A stretch of DNA of 64,000 bases from Brachionus manjavacas (lineage: Eukaryota; Rotifera; Eurotatoria; Ploima; Brachionidae). Positions 1 through 14,976 of this stretch are shown piece after piece. Location: contig JAHQIY010000007.1 in assembly GCA_019054805.1 (NCBI GenBank), positions 2,423,501 through 2,487,500 on the forward strand, given 5' to 3'. Below the pieces are notes generated by a model. It saw nothing but the letters and a program-made list of their open reading frames with translations, ran no database searches and was not told the DNA's origin. How positions within the stretch are numbered: position 1 is the stretch's first letter; each line of letters starts with the position of its first letter. Position numbers and translations under genes: made by a program.

Positions 1-929
1 CACATTCGCTAAGTGTACCATGACATATTTTGCAATCAAATATACTTTTTAGTGTCGACATTTTTAAAAATTTTATAAGTTAATAAATTCCAAAGCTTTA
101 AATTAAAAAAAAAAAATATTCAAAAAATTAAAAAATTTTCTATTTTAAGAATTTAGGATTTTAAATTACTAGGATTGAAATCAAGAAATCTCTTTATTCC
201 TTCATTTATATTGCAGATATCGTGAAAACTAAATTTTCTATTAAATTCTAGGTTTAATTTTTTTTAAATTTAAAAAATAAAATAGTTTTCGAAAAAAGGT
301 CAAAAAAATAATTTTTCAGAAAAATAATAAACAGTTTCTTTTTATAATTAAAAAGTTTTTTTGTTTCGCTAAACATCTAGATCAGTTTTTTAAAAACTTA
401 AATAAAAATTTTTAATAAATTACATTATTTTTTGTAAAATCTTTATTGAAAATCATTTTAATTCAGTAATACTTAATTAAATACTAGCTTTTCCTTTTAG
501 CTCATAATACCCTTTATTTGTCTTTCTATGTCAAAAACGTTGATTAGACGTTAAATAAATGAAGCTTAGATTGAATCCTTAATTATTTCTGATTACGGTT
601 GACAGTCAATTGAACAATTGTTTAAGACTAAAATATCTATAGCTAGTGTTTCTCATTTTTCTCTTTTAAATTTAGACTTTTCAATAATTAAAGAAATCAA
701 TTATTTTATTATCTAAGAAATATGCAAGACCAAATTAAATTAAAATAATAGTCTCAAAGTTTATTTTATCCATTTAATCAATATAAAAAAAACATATTGA
801 TTAAAAAAAAACTTAAAAAATCTACAAAAAAATTTTATTTTTTTTTCTTAGTACAACCGTTTGGGCAGAAAAACCTTTTTTTCTTCATGACAGCATTTCA
901 AGTTTTACAAATATTTTCAATAGATAAAA
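1..929. other. AT-rich spacer, no gene seen
   Basis: Very AT-rich with many A and T runs. I see no coding stretch, RNA gene or repeat that I can support. A short open stretch near 797-1048 on the plus strand is low complexity, and its right end is antisense to the better-supported minus-strand fragment that ends at 930. Confidence 0.6.
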
Positions 930-1291
930 CTACATCATTCGGCTTTCGTTCTGAATACAGTCAGGTGTTTGATGCTGTAGACCCGATTTTGTTTCTTTTT
1001 TTGCTCCACGCTTTTTGTTCTTGTTTATCTCACCGTTTTGCACTTTAGATTCCATTTCCTTAATATTATCAAATTCAGGTATTCAGGTAGTTTAAATTCA
1101 ATATTCCTATCTCTTGTTCTCTTGTCAGATTCTTTCAAGACTTTTTGACATGGAAATGAATCCGCATCATTAAGAGTTTCGTCTTCATGATTAAGTAATA
1201 CGCTTTCACTTGATTTGGTCTGATCGACGGATTTCATGTTGAGCATGAATTTGACGATGATTGTAATCAAGTTTTTTTTTATTGTGTTTAG
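930..1291 (-). pseudogene. Coding exon fragment of unknown function, frameshifted by an 8-bp tandem duplication
   Basis: On the minus strand a likely 3' splice site (TATTTTTCAG) leads at 1291 into an open frame with a hydrophilic, coding-like composition (MKSVDQTKSSESVLLNHEDE starts at 1237). The frame is disturbed at 1073-1088, where the 8-mer ATTCAGGT (plus strand) occurs twice in tandem. With both copies the frame shifts and stops at about 1025. With one copy it runs on smoothly through a Lys-rich tail (NKNKKRGAKKETKSG) to a TAG at 930-932. The fragment therefore looks like the last exon of a minus-strand gene whose frame was broken by the duplication. I recognise no family and no upstream exon. 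It could also be an assembly artefact or an allelic variant. Confidence 0.4.
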
Positions 1292-2074
1292 CTGAAAAAT
1301 ATTCACTTTCCTTAGAAAGAATTTCAATTTATTTACTAACTGGATAAGAACTTAATTTGTTGTCAATTGAAAAAATATATCGAGTTTTTATGACTTTAGT
1401 TGCAATTTATTTGATAAAGGTGAAAAATTATTAGATGTTTTTATTAATTTAATTAGTTTGTTCGGAAAAAAATAAAGAGATACAAATACATAATTTTTGT
1501 TGATATTTTATAAAAGTTTGTGATAATTTTTACTTAAATTTATTGTATTCGATACTGACAGCCGATTTCATTTTGATTGAAATATTTTTCTAAAAGCTGG
1601 ATTTTTTTAGTCATGAATGATTTTGTTTGTGTCAAAAGACAAGTGCAGCACTAATAATTAGAAAGATATTGTTAAAATCGACTATTATTTTCTTCAATTA
1701 AAAATAAAACTTGCCTAAAAAAAAACTTTTTAAATATAATTTAATTAAACCAATCCACAAAATATTTTTTATTAAACTTTCCAATTTTTGAAATGAGCAT
1801 TAGTTTTCAAATCAATAGACTTGTTTCATAAAATTAACCGATTGACTAATCGTTTGGGTTCAAATTGCAAGAAATAACGAAATCATAATCCAAACTATTT
1901 GAGTCCTTTTCAATTTATTGATTTTTTTTTAATTAATTAATTTTAATAAGATTTGATTTAGATTTATGATTTTCACTTGTGTTTAAAGTTGTAGATTATT
2001 TTAGAGTATTTTTATTTTTCCAAGGAGTAATCTTAATTCTAATGATTCGATGATAAAATTGAGTTATATAAAAC
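1292..2074. other. AT-rich spacer upstream of the cholinesterase-like pseudogene
   Basis: I see no gene or repeat. A TATA-like stretch (GAGTTATATAAAAC) lies immediately 5' of the ATG at 2075, too close to act as a normal core promoter for that start. Upstream exons of the minus-strand fragment ending at 930 could lie here, but none could be phased. Confidence 0.5.
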
Positions 2075-4416
<2,342 letters not shown>

Positions 4417-5133
4417 CTCAACAAAAAAAATGATGCAAAGTTCTGTTTTTTGTATAGGTTAAAGAATTTATTTTTTCTATTAAAATTTCACTTTTTAAAT
4501 TGAGAAAAAAATCCATTGAAACCGATTTTTATTAGCTTTGCTTATTTAGGCTGTGGTAAGTTTGGAGTAGAGTGCAAACGAAAAAACATCTAAGTTCAAA
4601 TGATACTTGTGCATCAATGGGATTAAGCACTCGTCAATAGTGATACACAGACTGATTCCAGTTCGGTTGTTCTTTCTTTTTTAAAGGTATTCAGATTGAA
4701 AGACTAGTACTCATATTGTAAATTTGAATACTTTTTATAAGTTTTTATATTGTCCTATTTTTTGCTTTGTAAAGTTCAACAAGATCCGATTTTTTTATTT
4801 GTGAAATCATATTTTTGACTGCTTTTTGAAAATTCATTCCTTCAGTCCCAGAAAGTTCCATTTTGTAGATATTATAGTTAATATTTAGTCATTAATAAGT
4901 TTATGTGTAGTTGACCACCTACTCATTTGCATGACAGGACAAATAAACTAAAGTTTTATCTCTTTACTTAAGCCTCACCCACTAGCTAACAAATATTACG
5001 TTTAAAAAAAAATCGCAAAAAAGTACAAAAAAGATTATCAAACCAGAAATGATTTTTTTTAAATAATTTTGAAAAATAAATAAAAATTTAAAAATCTTGT
5101 TCAAAAAATTAATTTAAAATAATGTAAATCTAC
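4417..5133. other. AT-rich spacer
   Basis: No coding stretch, RNA gene or clear repeat seen. The missing C-terminal third of the cholinesterase pseudogene is not recognisable here. Confidence 0.5.
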
Positions 5134-5135
5134 TA

Positions 5136-6035
5136 CAGTCAATCCTCCGTACAACGAAACCCCATAGAACGAAAAACCCTATAGAACGAATTCGATTATC
5201 AGAACCGATTTCGATCAATGGAAAATGAATACTTTTTATCTTCTATAGAACGAATTTCGATGCAACGAAAACCCGATACAACAAGGTTCTTCTAACGAAC
5301 CAATTAATCTTTTTCTTAAGAAATAAAACTTCATACAACGAAAAATCAAAAAAAATTCGCACCTTTATATTATAAAAAAACATTTAATTTAATTAACTAA
5401 TTGGAAATAAAGCAAAAATTTAATTGTTCTTTATTTGACTTTATCTATATTCTTTCAATAAAAAATATATATTTCTGAAGACGAATTTAAAGAATTATCT
5501 ACATTCGAAAAAAAAATAGATTTCGAAAAATATGCTTATGTTTCAGTCGACTCAAATTTAGCAGCACGTGGTTCGCTTTCTGATTTGCAAATTTTAAATA
5601 CAGTTGCTACAAAAAAGAAGAATCAGACAATAGTGACAGTGAAATTGAAGAGTTAACTCAACCGAAAAAGTCAATCATTAGTTCAAAAGAAGCAATCGAA
5701 CGAATTAACGATTTAAAAGATTTTTTTTTAAATAAACAAGAATATGATTCATCAAATATCGTTAACTTTTTGTTTAATATTGAAAATTTGGTAATTGAAA
5801 AAAGTTGTAATAAACAAACAACTATTACTTCGTATGTTAAAAAGGACTAATTTTTCTTTTCATTTTATTTTTTTATAAATTTTTTCACCTTTTTAATTTA
5901 TTTTAATAAAAATTCAAAATAATAAATCTTAAAATTTATTCAATGCTTTTGTATGGGATTTTCGATAGAACGAATTTCGATACAACGAATATAAAAATTT
6001 CCGCCCAACTTTGTCGTTATATCGAGGATTGACTG
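5136..6035 (+). mobile_element. pogo/Tigger-type (Tc1/mariner superfamily) element, internally deleted, 900 bp
   Basis: The two ends are inverted repeats: the left end begins CAGTCAATCCTCCGTACAAC and the right end, read inverted, begins CAGTCAATCCTCGATATAAC. TA dinucleotides flank both ends (5134-5135 and 6036-6037), as expected for TA target duplication in this superfamily. Subterminal regions carry many copies of short motifs of the form AGAACGAA or CAACGAAA. Between about 5478 and 5850 lies the C-terminal part of a Tigger/jerky-like transposase: a Lys/Asp/Glu-rich segment, a predicted helical stretch (KEAIERINDLKDFFLN) and the typical tail KQTTITSYVKKD followed by TAA. The reading frame slips once near 5613. 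The DNA-binding and most of the DDE region are missing, so this is a non-autonomous deletion derivative. Confidence 0.85.
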
Positions 6036-6037
6036 TA

Positions 6038-6753
6038 CTGACTAATTTATATCCTATTATTTATAGTGCATGGCTATATGGCACGAATTAAAGTTATACC
6101 AGAGAATTTGACACTCTTTTTGCTTATTGAATTCTTCGAATAATGTTGATTAATGAAGAAAATTAATTCAATTGAATTGAATCATTACCAAAAAGTGAAC
6201 ATTTTTTGAAATTTTTCCGCTCTATCTTAATCATATTTTTGCTAAAATAACTTTTTGATTTCACGTTTTTGTGATCGTTAGATTTTATTTTTAGTTTTTA
6301 AAATTTTACTGAATCAGAATGATAAAGCATTCGTTACACCAACGTTTAAAAATATTTTTAATAATTTAATGAAACTTTTCCAGACTATTGGTGATGTGAA
6401 TCGAACATTTAAATTTCAGAATTTGTTTAAAGATATTGCTAAAGTCATGATATTAAGTACATTCATATATTTATGTAATTCTTATTATCACATAATCATT
6501 TGCCTTTTCCCATTATTTATGATCAGTTTTAGATAAACTATTCAATCGAATGTTTTTATTATCGAAAAATAAATTAGATAAGTGAAAGCTTTCGCTTTGA
6601 TATTTTACTAAAAAATAAAAGGCACACCTTAAGAAAATTCTTTGAGAAACTCTTCACTTGAAGAGTTAATAATAATGAATATAAAAAAGTTTTTTTTTTT
6701 TAAATTTCTTTGTAAAATCAATTTGGATTGAATAATAAAAGTTCAATTCAGCA
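6038..6753. other. Spacer upstream of the GH31 gene (presumed promoter and 5' UTR)
   Basis: About 700 bp of AT-rich sequence between the Tigger element and the GH31 start codon. It presumably holds the promoter and 5' leader of that gene, but I see no motif I can name. Confidence 0.4.
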
Positions 6754-9700
6754 ATGAATTTTCTTTTAAAAATTATTTGTATATTATCATTTCTGGTTTG
6801 TAATGTTAAACCAGACCTTGAGACACAACGTGTCGATTGCTATCCAGAAGCACCATTCTCGTTTGGTCAATCGATTGAAGAAAAATGCCGTTTGAGAAAC
6901 TGTGTCTATCAGTATTCTTCTCGTGCCGGAGCACCATGGTGCTTTTTTCCTCAATCCGGTTTTGGCTATAAAATGACAAGTTCTAGTAAAACCGAAAAAG
7001 GAGATCGTATCTACTTAACGCGATTGACCCAGCATTTGCCTCCTTTTTCCAACCCAGTCAATGATCTCGCAATGGATATTGAATATATCAACACCAAGAC
7101 ATTGAGAATCAAAATTTATGATCGCTATAACCAACGTTACGAGGTTCCTCTTGAGCTAAATGATGTCCAAGATAAAAATCCATTCACCTCTGATTTTCAA
7201 GTTACATTTGAAAATAGAGCATCAGATTCTGTTTTTGTTTTTAAAATCATCAGAAAGTCAACTGGGACAGTCCTGTTCGATACATCAATTGGCGCTATGG
7301 TATTCTCAGATCAATTTCTACAAATTGCCACTATTTTACCAACTGATTCTAATGTTTATGGTTTTGGTGAGAATAATCATCCTCAATTAAGCCATAATAT
7401 GAACTTTAAGACCTGGGGAATGTTTGCCAGAGATGAAGCTAATGTGGCTGGTGAAGAGTTAAATCAATACGGTGTTCAGCCAGTGTATAATGTTCTAGAA
7501 GCTGACGGCAATGCACATGGCGTCGTATTGATAAACAGCAATGCTATGGAATATTCTTTTACCCCCAATCCAGCATTGATTCTTCGCTCAATCGGAGGTA
7601 TCTTCGATTTCTATTTCTTCAGTGGACCTACACCTGAATCAGTTGTTCAGCAATACACCTCTTTGGTTGGACACCCAATTATGATTCCGTATTTCTCACT
7701 TGGTTTTCAACTAAGTCGCTGGGAATACCAAGATTTAAATGATATGAAGAAAATCGTTCAGAGAAATTTGGATGCTGGTATTCCTTTGGACATTCAGTAT
7801 GCTGACATCGAGCATTTTCAGGACAAAATGGATTTCACTATTGATAGAGATAAATTTAAAGAATTGCCTGAATTTTTTCAAGAGCTTCAATCAAAAGGTA
7901 TGCATGTAGTACCAATTGTTGACCCGGCTTTAGTTATCGATCGAGGACAATTTGATTACAAACCGTATTTGGATGGTGTCACAGATGATGTTTACATAAA
8001 ATGGCCCAAAAATTTATCGCCCGATTACGCTGAAACAAGTTCAGATTCAATGATTGGATACTGCTGGCCTGATGATAAAGTCGCATATCCAGATTTTTTG
8101 AACAACAGAACTCAAAAGTGGTGGATTGACACAATTATTGAATACAGAAAAGTTAATATTTCATTTGATGCATTGTGGATTGATATGAACGAACCGGTAA
8201 GGTTTTATTCTAAAATTAATCCTGAATTAAAAAAAATATGAATCAATTATATTTTATCATGCTTTATGGAGACAACAATTTCAGTTCGTACAAAAATACC
8301 TTTTTAAAATTAAAATTTAATTTCATAATAATACAAATGAGTTCTGATGAATCCTTTAGGGCTCGATAAAGCAGTTATCTCCAATTGATTTTTTTCTTTA
8401 ATTGATATCTACAATATTGATTTGACAAAATGGTCGAGGGTATTAATATCTGGAAAAGTTCATAGACCGTAGTCCTCAAGCATTCTAATTTTTACTATTT
8501 TTGAGATTTAAACTCTGATAACATAAATTTATAGACAAAATGTTTCCCAAGAATTGTAAAGAAATTTACCAGCTTTAAATTAATACAAAAATCATTAAGC
8601 TTGACAGAAGTCGACGGAGATCATTAGATTCGTAATCAATATATCTGACTTAGATTGATAATTTAAAAAAAAAAAAATAAAAATAAAAAACTTACTTAAT
8701 TATTCTTAAGTTCATATTTTTTTACAGTAAAAAGCGACAAAAAGAGGCAAAATAATTCTAATAAAATAATAATAGTAAAATAATCATAATTAAAAGAAAA
8801 ATCTTGTTGATTCTTCAAAGTAAAAAAAGTTTAAAAAATTTGATTCCAAAACCACAGAATTTTTTCACAAGCCACAAGTAATTTACTCTTTTTTTAAATT
8901 GCGGTGTAGATGATCAACTCGATGCAGTAGCCTCTGTGTCAGATCCAAGCCGTTACTCAAAAAAGGTACTAGAAAAGGAGATGAGCACCTCTCCATTATC
9001 CACTAGGATAGAAAAAGGACTATTATTAGATTGACTTTAATTTTTCCAAATTAAAAAATAAAACACATTCTAACATTTTGTCCGAATCATGACATGATTT
9101 AAAAAAACAATTATATTTAAATTTTTCTGGATAATTTTGACACATAAAAAAGCTTGATAAAAAGTTAACTTTTGAATTATCAATCTACTTAATCTGATAG
9201 TTAAATTATAATTTTTAGTCCGTATTTGGAACGAATGAAGACAAACCGTGGAATTGGCCTGATGACAGACTTCCATATTGGTCATTGAAATGTCCATATT
9301 CAAAATATGACGATCCGCCATTTAGAACCAAAGCCGTTTACAGATATGATGAGTATCAAAGACCAGCAAGACTGTCACAAAAAACTTTGTGCATGATTGG
9401 TTTGCAAGAAGATGGCAAATACCGTCACTATGACGTTCACAATTTGTATGGTCTCAAACAAGCAAAGGCAACTCAAATAGCCACAAGATTGGCCACCGGA
9501 AAACGGAGCTTTGTGCTTTCTAGATCAACATTTATAGGCAGTGGGCGCTATGCTGGCCACTGGCTCGGAGACAACGATTCAAGTTTCAAAGATCTACACC
9601 GTTCTATCATCGGAATGATAGAATTTGGAATTTTTGGAATGTAAGCTTTATAAAACCCCTAAAAACAATCTAAAATAAATAATTTTATTTAGAACTTACA

Positions 9701-12700
9701 CTGGAGCTGACATCTGTGGGTTTACCAGCACTTCAAATGAAGAATTATGCACACGCTGGCAACAAATTGGAGCTTTTTATCCTTATTCTCGTAATCATAA
9801 TGTATGGAAAGAAATCGATCAAGATCCAGCTGTATGGTCCCAAGCATCAATCGACTCAAGCATTAACGCTTTAAATATTAGATATACAATCCTACCATAT
9901 TATTACACTCTATTCTATAAATCGCATACAAACGGAAACTTGGTTATTCGCGGTTTATTCCAAGAATTCCCGCAAGACAAAAACTGCCGAACAATTGACC
10001 GCCAATTTTTGGTCGGCCCAGCATGGTTGGTAACTCCAGTTGTTGAAGCTAATAAACGAAAGGTCGATGCTTATTTCCCCCCCGCTAGTAAATGGTACTC
10101 GTACTATGATGGTTCTTTGGCTGTAAAAGGCTATGCTACAATCGACGCTCCATTCAATTTTATCAATTTGCATGTCAGAGGTGGATTCATTTTGCCAACT
10201 CAAAAACCAGCTAATAACACTTCATTTAGCAGAAAAAATCCATTTGGTCTAATTGTAGCTTTGGACGAATACGACAATGCACAAGGTGATTTGTTTTATG
10301 ACGATGGCAACTCCATCGACTCAATAGAAAATTCGAATTATTACTTCTCAAGATTTGTGTACAACAATAATCAACTAAAAATGACAATTAGCAACAACAA
10401 CTACGATGGTATGCAGAATATGAAATTGGACTCAATCAGAATTATGGGTTTCGGAAAAGTATCTGGCAGAGTTGAAGCTTTGGTCGCTTTGGTCAAAATT
10501 TTCAAGCCAAGACAAGCTCCACAAGTGCTCAATTTGACAAATTTGAATGTAAACGAATTTGGTGAGTTGTCTTTGACCGGACTTAATCTGCAAATGACCC
10601 AAGATTTTGAAATTAACTTCAAATCGGTTGTAATCCCCGAAGTTATTGATTTGAGTGATGAAAGACTTAGAGTTGATTGTTCTCCAGACCCGGGTGCCAC
10701 TGAATACAGATGCTCAGAACGCAAGTGCACTTGGCGTCAATCAAACTCTCAAAATGTGCCATGGTGCTTTATTGATAAATCAAGAGTTTCTTATAGACTA
10801 AATTCAGGCGTCAACACAGTTAATGCTGGCTCGGAGCGTTCCAAAAAAGAATACACTGCTACCAAAGTCGATTCTCTGAGCATGTATGGTGAAGATGTTA
10901 CTAATCTTCGGATAACTAGTGAATTAAAAGGTGAAAGTATGTTGAGAATTAAAATAGAAGACGCAGATAAACAGCGTTTTGAGGTACCGGTGCAAACTTC
11001 CTGGTCCAGTCAGGTCACTCAACAGGATGGACTGTTGTCATCAAATGATTTTGATCCTAGAATTGAATCTGATAGCCAAGGCAGAGTTGTCATAGAGGTA
11101 TTCCGTAAATCAACCGGCACTAGACTCTTCAGCACTCGTGAATACGCTGAAAGCTATGTCTATTCGGACAGATACATTCATTTTTATGCCCGTTTGGCTA
11201 GTGAGAATGTGTACGGATTTGGTGAAAGCACCCATGAAACTTTCAGACACCAGTTTACATCAAGCGCATTGACTTTTCCGATTTGGGCTAGAGATGAGCC
11301 TCCATTGGGCGGCAATAAAGCTCTATACGGTACACAACCATTTTATATGTGTATTGAGTCTGATGGGTCTGCCCATGGTTTATTGATTTTGAATAGCAAT
11401 GCTCAAGAATATCGCTTTTCGGCAATGAAAACTTTTATGTATCGAACTTTGGGTGGTATTTTGGATATTTATATGTTCTCAGGTCCTACTCCGGAAAGCG
11501 TTATTCAACAATATTCTCGGCTAGTTGGTAAGCCAATGATGCCACCATACTACGCTTTGGGCTTCCAATTATCTCGATATGGTTACAACACTCTTGACAA
11601 CATGAAAGGAGCAGTCAGTCGAACAGTTGATGCAGGAATTCCATTAGATATTCAACATGGTGACATCGACCACTTTGAGCGCAATAAAGATTTTACCTAC
11701 AATAAAGTGGCTTTTGCTGGTTTGCCAGACTTTGTTAATGAACTTAAATCAAAGGGTATAAGATTTATTCCAATTGTTGATCCAGCTTTGGTAACCAATG
11801 AGCCTGACTACCAACCATACAATCGTGGTATGCAAAAAGATGTTTGGCTTAAATGGCCAAATGATATTAATCCTCAAGCTGATGAGACTGTAAATCGAAA
11901 TATGTTGGGATATGTATGGCCAGAAGGAAAAGTTCTATTTCCAGACTTTTTTAATAACAGAACCATTCAATGGTGGGCTGATGAAATTAAATTGTACTAT
12001 CAGAATGTTTTTAAGTTTGATGGTCTTTGGATTGATATGAATGAACCAGCAAATTTTGGTACCAATCTGAACAAGCCTTTTAATTGGCCTGACCATTTGC
12101 CTCCATGGAGTTTAAAATGCCCTTACAATAGATACGGTATTTTTTTTCTACTCAAAATCTATAAATAATAAAATTAATCTTAAAGATGATCCTCCATATA
12201 GGACTAATGCTGCTTTTGGAGAACGATTGAGTGATAAGGTACTTTTATTAATAAAATAGTCTCCTAAAATTCTATCATGATATTTAATTTGAATAAAAAC
12301 TAAAATTGCTGCTTTCTCACTTAAGGAATTTCCTTTGACTAACACTTTTAAGATCATAACATTTTTAAGTTTTTTTTTCAGATTCAAATCTAAAAGTTAA
12401 ACGATATGATCAACACTTCATTAATTCAATTTAAAATTTGAAAGATATTTAAGTTAAAACAAAAGAAATGAAAATAAAGGAAATAAAAAGGAAAAATTAT
12501 TTCAAAGTTTGTGACATAAATTAAATAAAATAAAATTTTTAAAATTTTTTTAAAAAATTACAATAAGACTACATAATTTTTTTCAGAAACTAATTGTTAA
12601 TAAATCATAGCATGACCGTGATTCAATATCCATTTAAAAGAAACCGCATATTTTTGAATTGATAAAAACTTAAATTTGTCTTGATGCTTTTATTTTTAGA

Positions 12701-13905
12701 CTAAATTTAAATTAATTTTACATTATTAGACTCTTTGCTTATGTGGTGAACAAACCGATGGTATAAATGTTTACAAACAATACGATGTACACAATCTGTA
12801 TGGTTATACCCAAGCTATAGCCACCTATGAGGCATTATTGCAAACAAGACCAAACAAAAGACCTGTTGTCATCACTAGAAGCACATTCCCGGGCTCTGGT
12901 CAAAGAGCTGGCCACTGGTTGGGCGATAATGCATCAGGATGGAAACATTTAAAATACAATATCATTGGTTTGCTTGAATTCAACTTGTTCTTGATTCCCT
13001 ATGTAGGTGCTGATATTTGTGGATTTTTCGACGATGCCGGTGATGAGTTATGTGAAAGATGGATGCAATTAGGAGCTTTTAATCCTTTCTATCGAAACCA
13101 CAATGGTTTATATGGCACCAATCAAGACCCAGCTGTTTTCAATCCAACAGTCACTGCTTCAATGAGAAAAACAGTTTTATTAAGATACACTCTACTTCCT
13201 TATTTGTACACTTTGTTCTACAATGTGCATGTTAATGGAGGAACTGTAGTTAGATCATTGGCCCATGAATTTCCATTTGATAAGCGAACTTATGATATAG
13301 ATGAGCAATTTTTATGGGGAGATTGGCTTTTGATTTCTCCTGTTATTTACCCAGGTAGAACAAGTAAAGATGTCTACATACCACCAGAAGCTAGATGGTT
13401 CGACTACTATAATGGAAAAGAAATTGACTCAAGAACAATTGCAGTCGCTGCTCCAAGAGATTTTATTCCACTGCATGTTAGAGGAGGTGCTATTTTACCA
13501 ATACAGGAACCAGGAATTAACACGGATGCAAGTAGGAAAAATTCTTTTGGTGTAATAATAGCTCCAGATGAAGCTGACCGAGCTTTTGGCAATCTTAATT
13601 GGGATGATGGTGAATCAAATGACTCTATTAGCAGAAACAAGTTCAAAATGATTGAATATAGCTTTGCACATATCAATACAGAGAGCGTTATTGATATAAT
13701 TGTCAAAACTAATGGATATACTATCAATAACAAATTAGATAAAATCAGATTATTTGATGTTAAGTTCATACCAAGTGAATTTTGGGTTGATGATGTGAAA
13801 TTGTCAAATGTTAAATATAGCTATGATAGTTTGGATTTGTCTCTTGAAATTCAAAATTTGAATTTGACAATGGATGATAATCATAAGATCGTGATTAAGT
13901 TTTAG
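6754..13905 (+). CDS. Tandem-domain GH31 alpha-glucosidase (maltase-glucoamylase/sucrase-isomaltase type)
   Basis: Predicted to hydrolyse alpha-glucosidic bonds of maltose and starch products. Exons 6754-8196, 9219-9640, 9693-12136, 12186-12238 and 12730-13905 keep phase throughout and give about 1845 residues, close to the vertebrate double enzymes (about 1830-1860). A 20-residue hydrophobic start looks like a cleaved signal peptide, so the protein is probably secreted; there is no cytoplasmic tail plus stalk. Each half has a trefoil-like domain (residues about 27-74 and 948-990), a beta-rich N-terminal domain and a GH31 barrel. Nucleophile motif WIDMNEP places Asp477 and Asp1403. Acid/base motif HWLGDN places Asp599 and Asp1520. 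Both halves therefore look active. Each trefoil has only four of the usual six cysteines. Introns 1 (1022 bp) and 4 (491 bp) are large, the others about 50 bp. AATAAA-type signals follow the stop. Confidence 0.93.
8880..9010. repeat. GC-richer block in GH31 intron 1, possible SINE-like repeat
   Basis: This block stands out from the surrounding AT-rich intron by base composition and has no open frame. Its segment GAAAAGGAGATGAGCACCTC has a close relative at about 52880-52901 (GAAAAGGAGATAAGCTCCTC), which suggests a dispersed repeat with a small hairpin. The family is not recognised. Confidence 0.3.
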
Positions 13906-14486
13906 GTTCATCAAATAAAATAAAATGGATCAAAAAATATCAATTTATTTATTTATTACTTTTTAATTTATTTGTTCTAATAATAAAGTATTTTATATCG
14001 CATTAAATTTATATCGTTTTTAATTTTTTCAGAGCTCAAAGCCATTTGGAAAGAGATTTAAAATCAATTAAAGAATTTTAGCGTTCGCATTTTCAATTTA
14101 TGTAAGCATCATGTTTTTATCAAACGCAATAATTACCAAAAATTTTGCTTTGATAATCAAATATTTTAAGAATGAGTGAATAGTAGAATAATTTTATTTT
14201 GCTTAAAAAAATACTTTGAAAATAAAAAAAATTCAATTTTTAATTTTATACTTATTGTATGGTAACCAAGTCTAATCGGGTGCCCCATTTTTTTTTGTTT
14301 AAAATCAATTTTATATTTTATGATAAATGTTTAAAAAAACTGAAATTGCCAATTTAATCGAATCAAATTTTTGATTGATCTCATTTATTTTTTTCTTCTC
14401 TTTTTACATTTCTTTATCTTTATTTTTGAAAAATTATAAAAATAAATATTCTTTGCTTCTCCTTAAAGGAGGTTAATTTAAATAGG
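13906..14486. other. Spacer downstream of the GH31 gene
   Basis: AT-rich sequence with AATAAA motifs near 13913 and 13980 that could serve as poly(A) signals of the GH31 gene. Otherwise nothing that I can support. Confidence 0.5.
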
Positions 14487-14976
14487 AAGCACTATCAGTT
14501 CAGTGCTGGTAGTACACAGAGACACTAAGAATTTACTTGCTAAAGCAAGGAGTGCCTTCGCAAGACTCAAACCAGTATGTCAACAGAAGTCAACCAGCTA
14601 CAGTAAGGAAACAAAACTTAAACTATACCACAGTGTAGTAAAAGCAACACTGATGTACGGAAGTGAATGTTGGGGGATCTGTGAATTTGACAGGAAAAGC
14701 CTTAACACCTTCCACACTGTAAGCCTGCGGAGGATTCTTGGGATACACTGGCCTGAGACATTGTCGAATGCTGACCTACACAGAAAAACAAATTCAGAGC
14801 TATTAAGTCAATACATTAAGAACGAAAGACTGCGATGGAGGTCAACAATCACGAAAGAGCTCATCGAAATGAGAATGACATGGGGTGAACAAGGATAAAG
14901 GCTAAAGATCGACTTAAGTGGAAATCAGAATTAATGACTCTATGCTCCAAGAGGAGTGAATAAGGAAAAAAAAAAG
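14487..14976 (+). mobile_element. 5'-truncated LINE (non-LTR retrotransposon) 3' end
   Basis: An open frame of about 135 residues (14494-14898) matches the region just after the reverse-transcriptase domain in many LINE ORFs: a start like IGSTISS, then KARSAFARLKPVC, then LYHSVVKATLMYGSECW, then LRRILGIHWPETL. The frame slips near 14885-14905, and similarity continues in another frame as KDRLKWKSELMTLCSKRSE before a stop and an A-rich tail (14966-14975). The reverse-transcriptase core and endonuclease are absent. This is the usual product of incomplete reverse transcription, followed by decay. I could not identify target-site duplications. The clade (RTE-like, CR1-like or other) is not settled from this fragment. 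Confidence 0.85.

Noticed and set aside
9070-9321. 83-residue minus-strand open frame over GH31 intron 1
   Set aside because: Half intron, half antisense of exon 2; no support.
13407-13769. 120-residue minus-strand open frame inside the last GH31 exon
   Set aside because: Antisense shadow of a clearly conserved coding exon.
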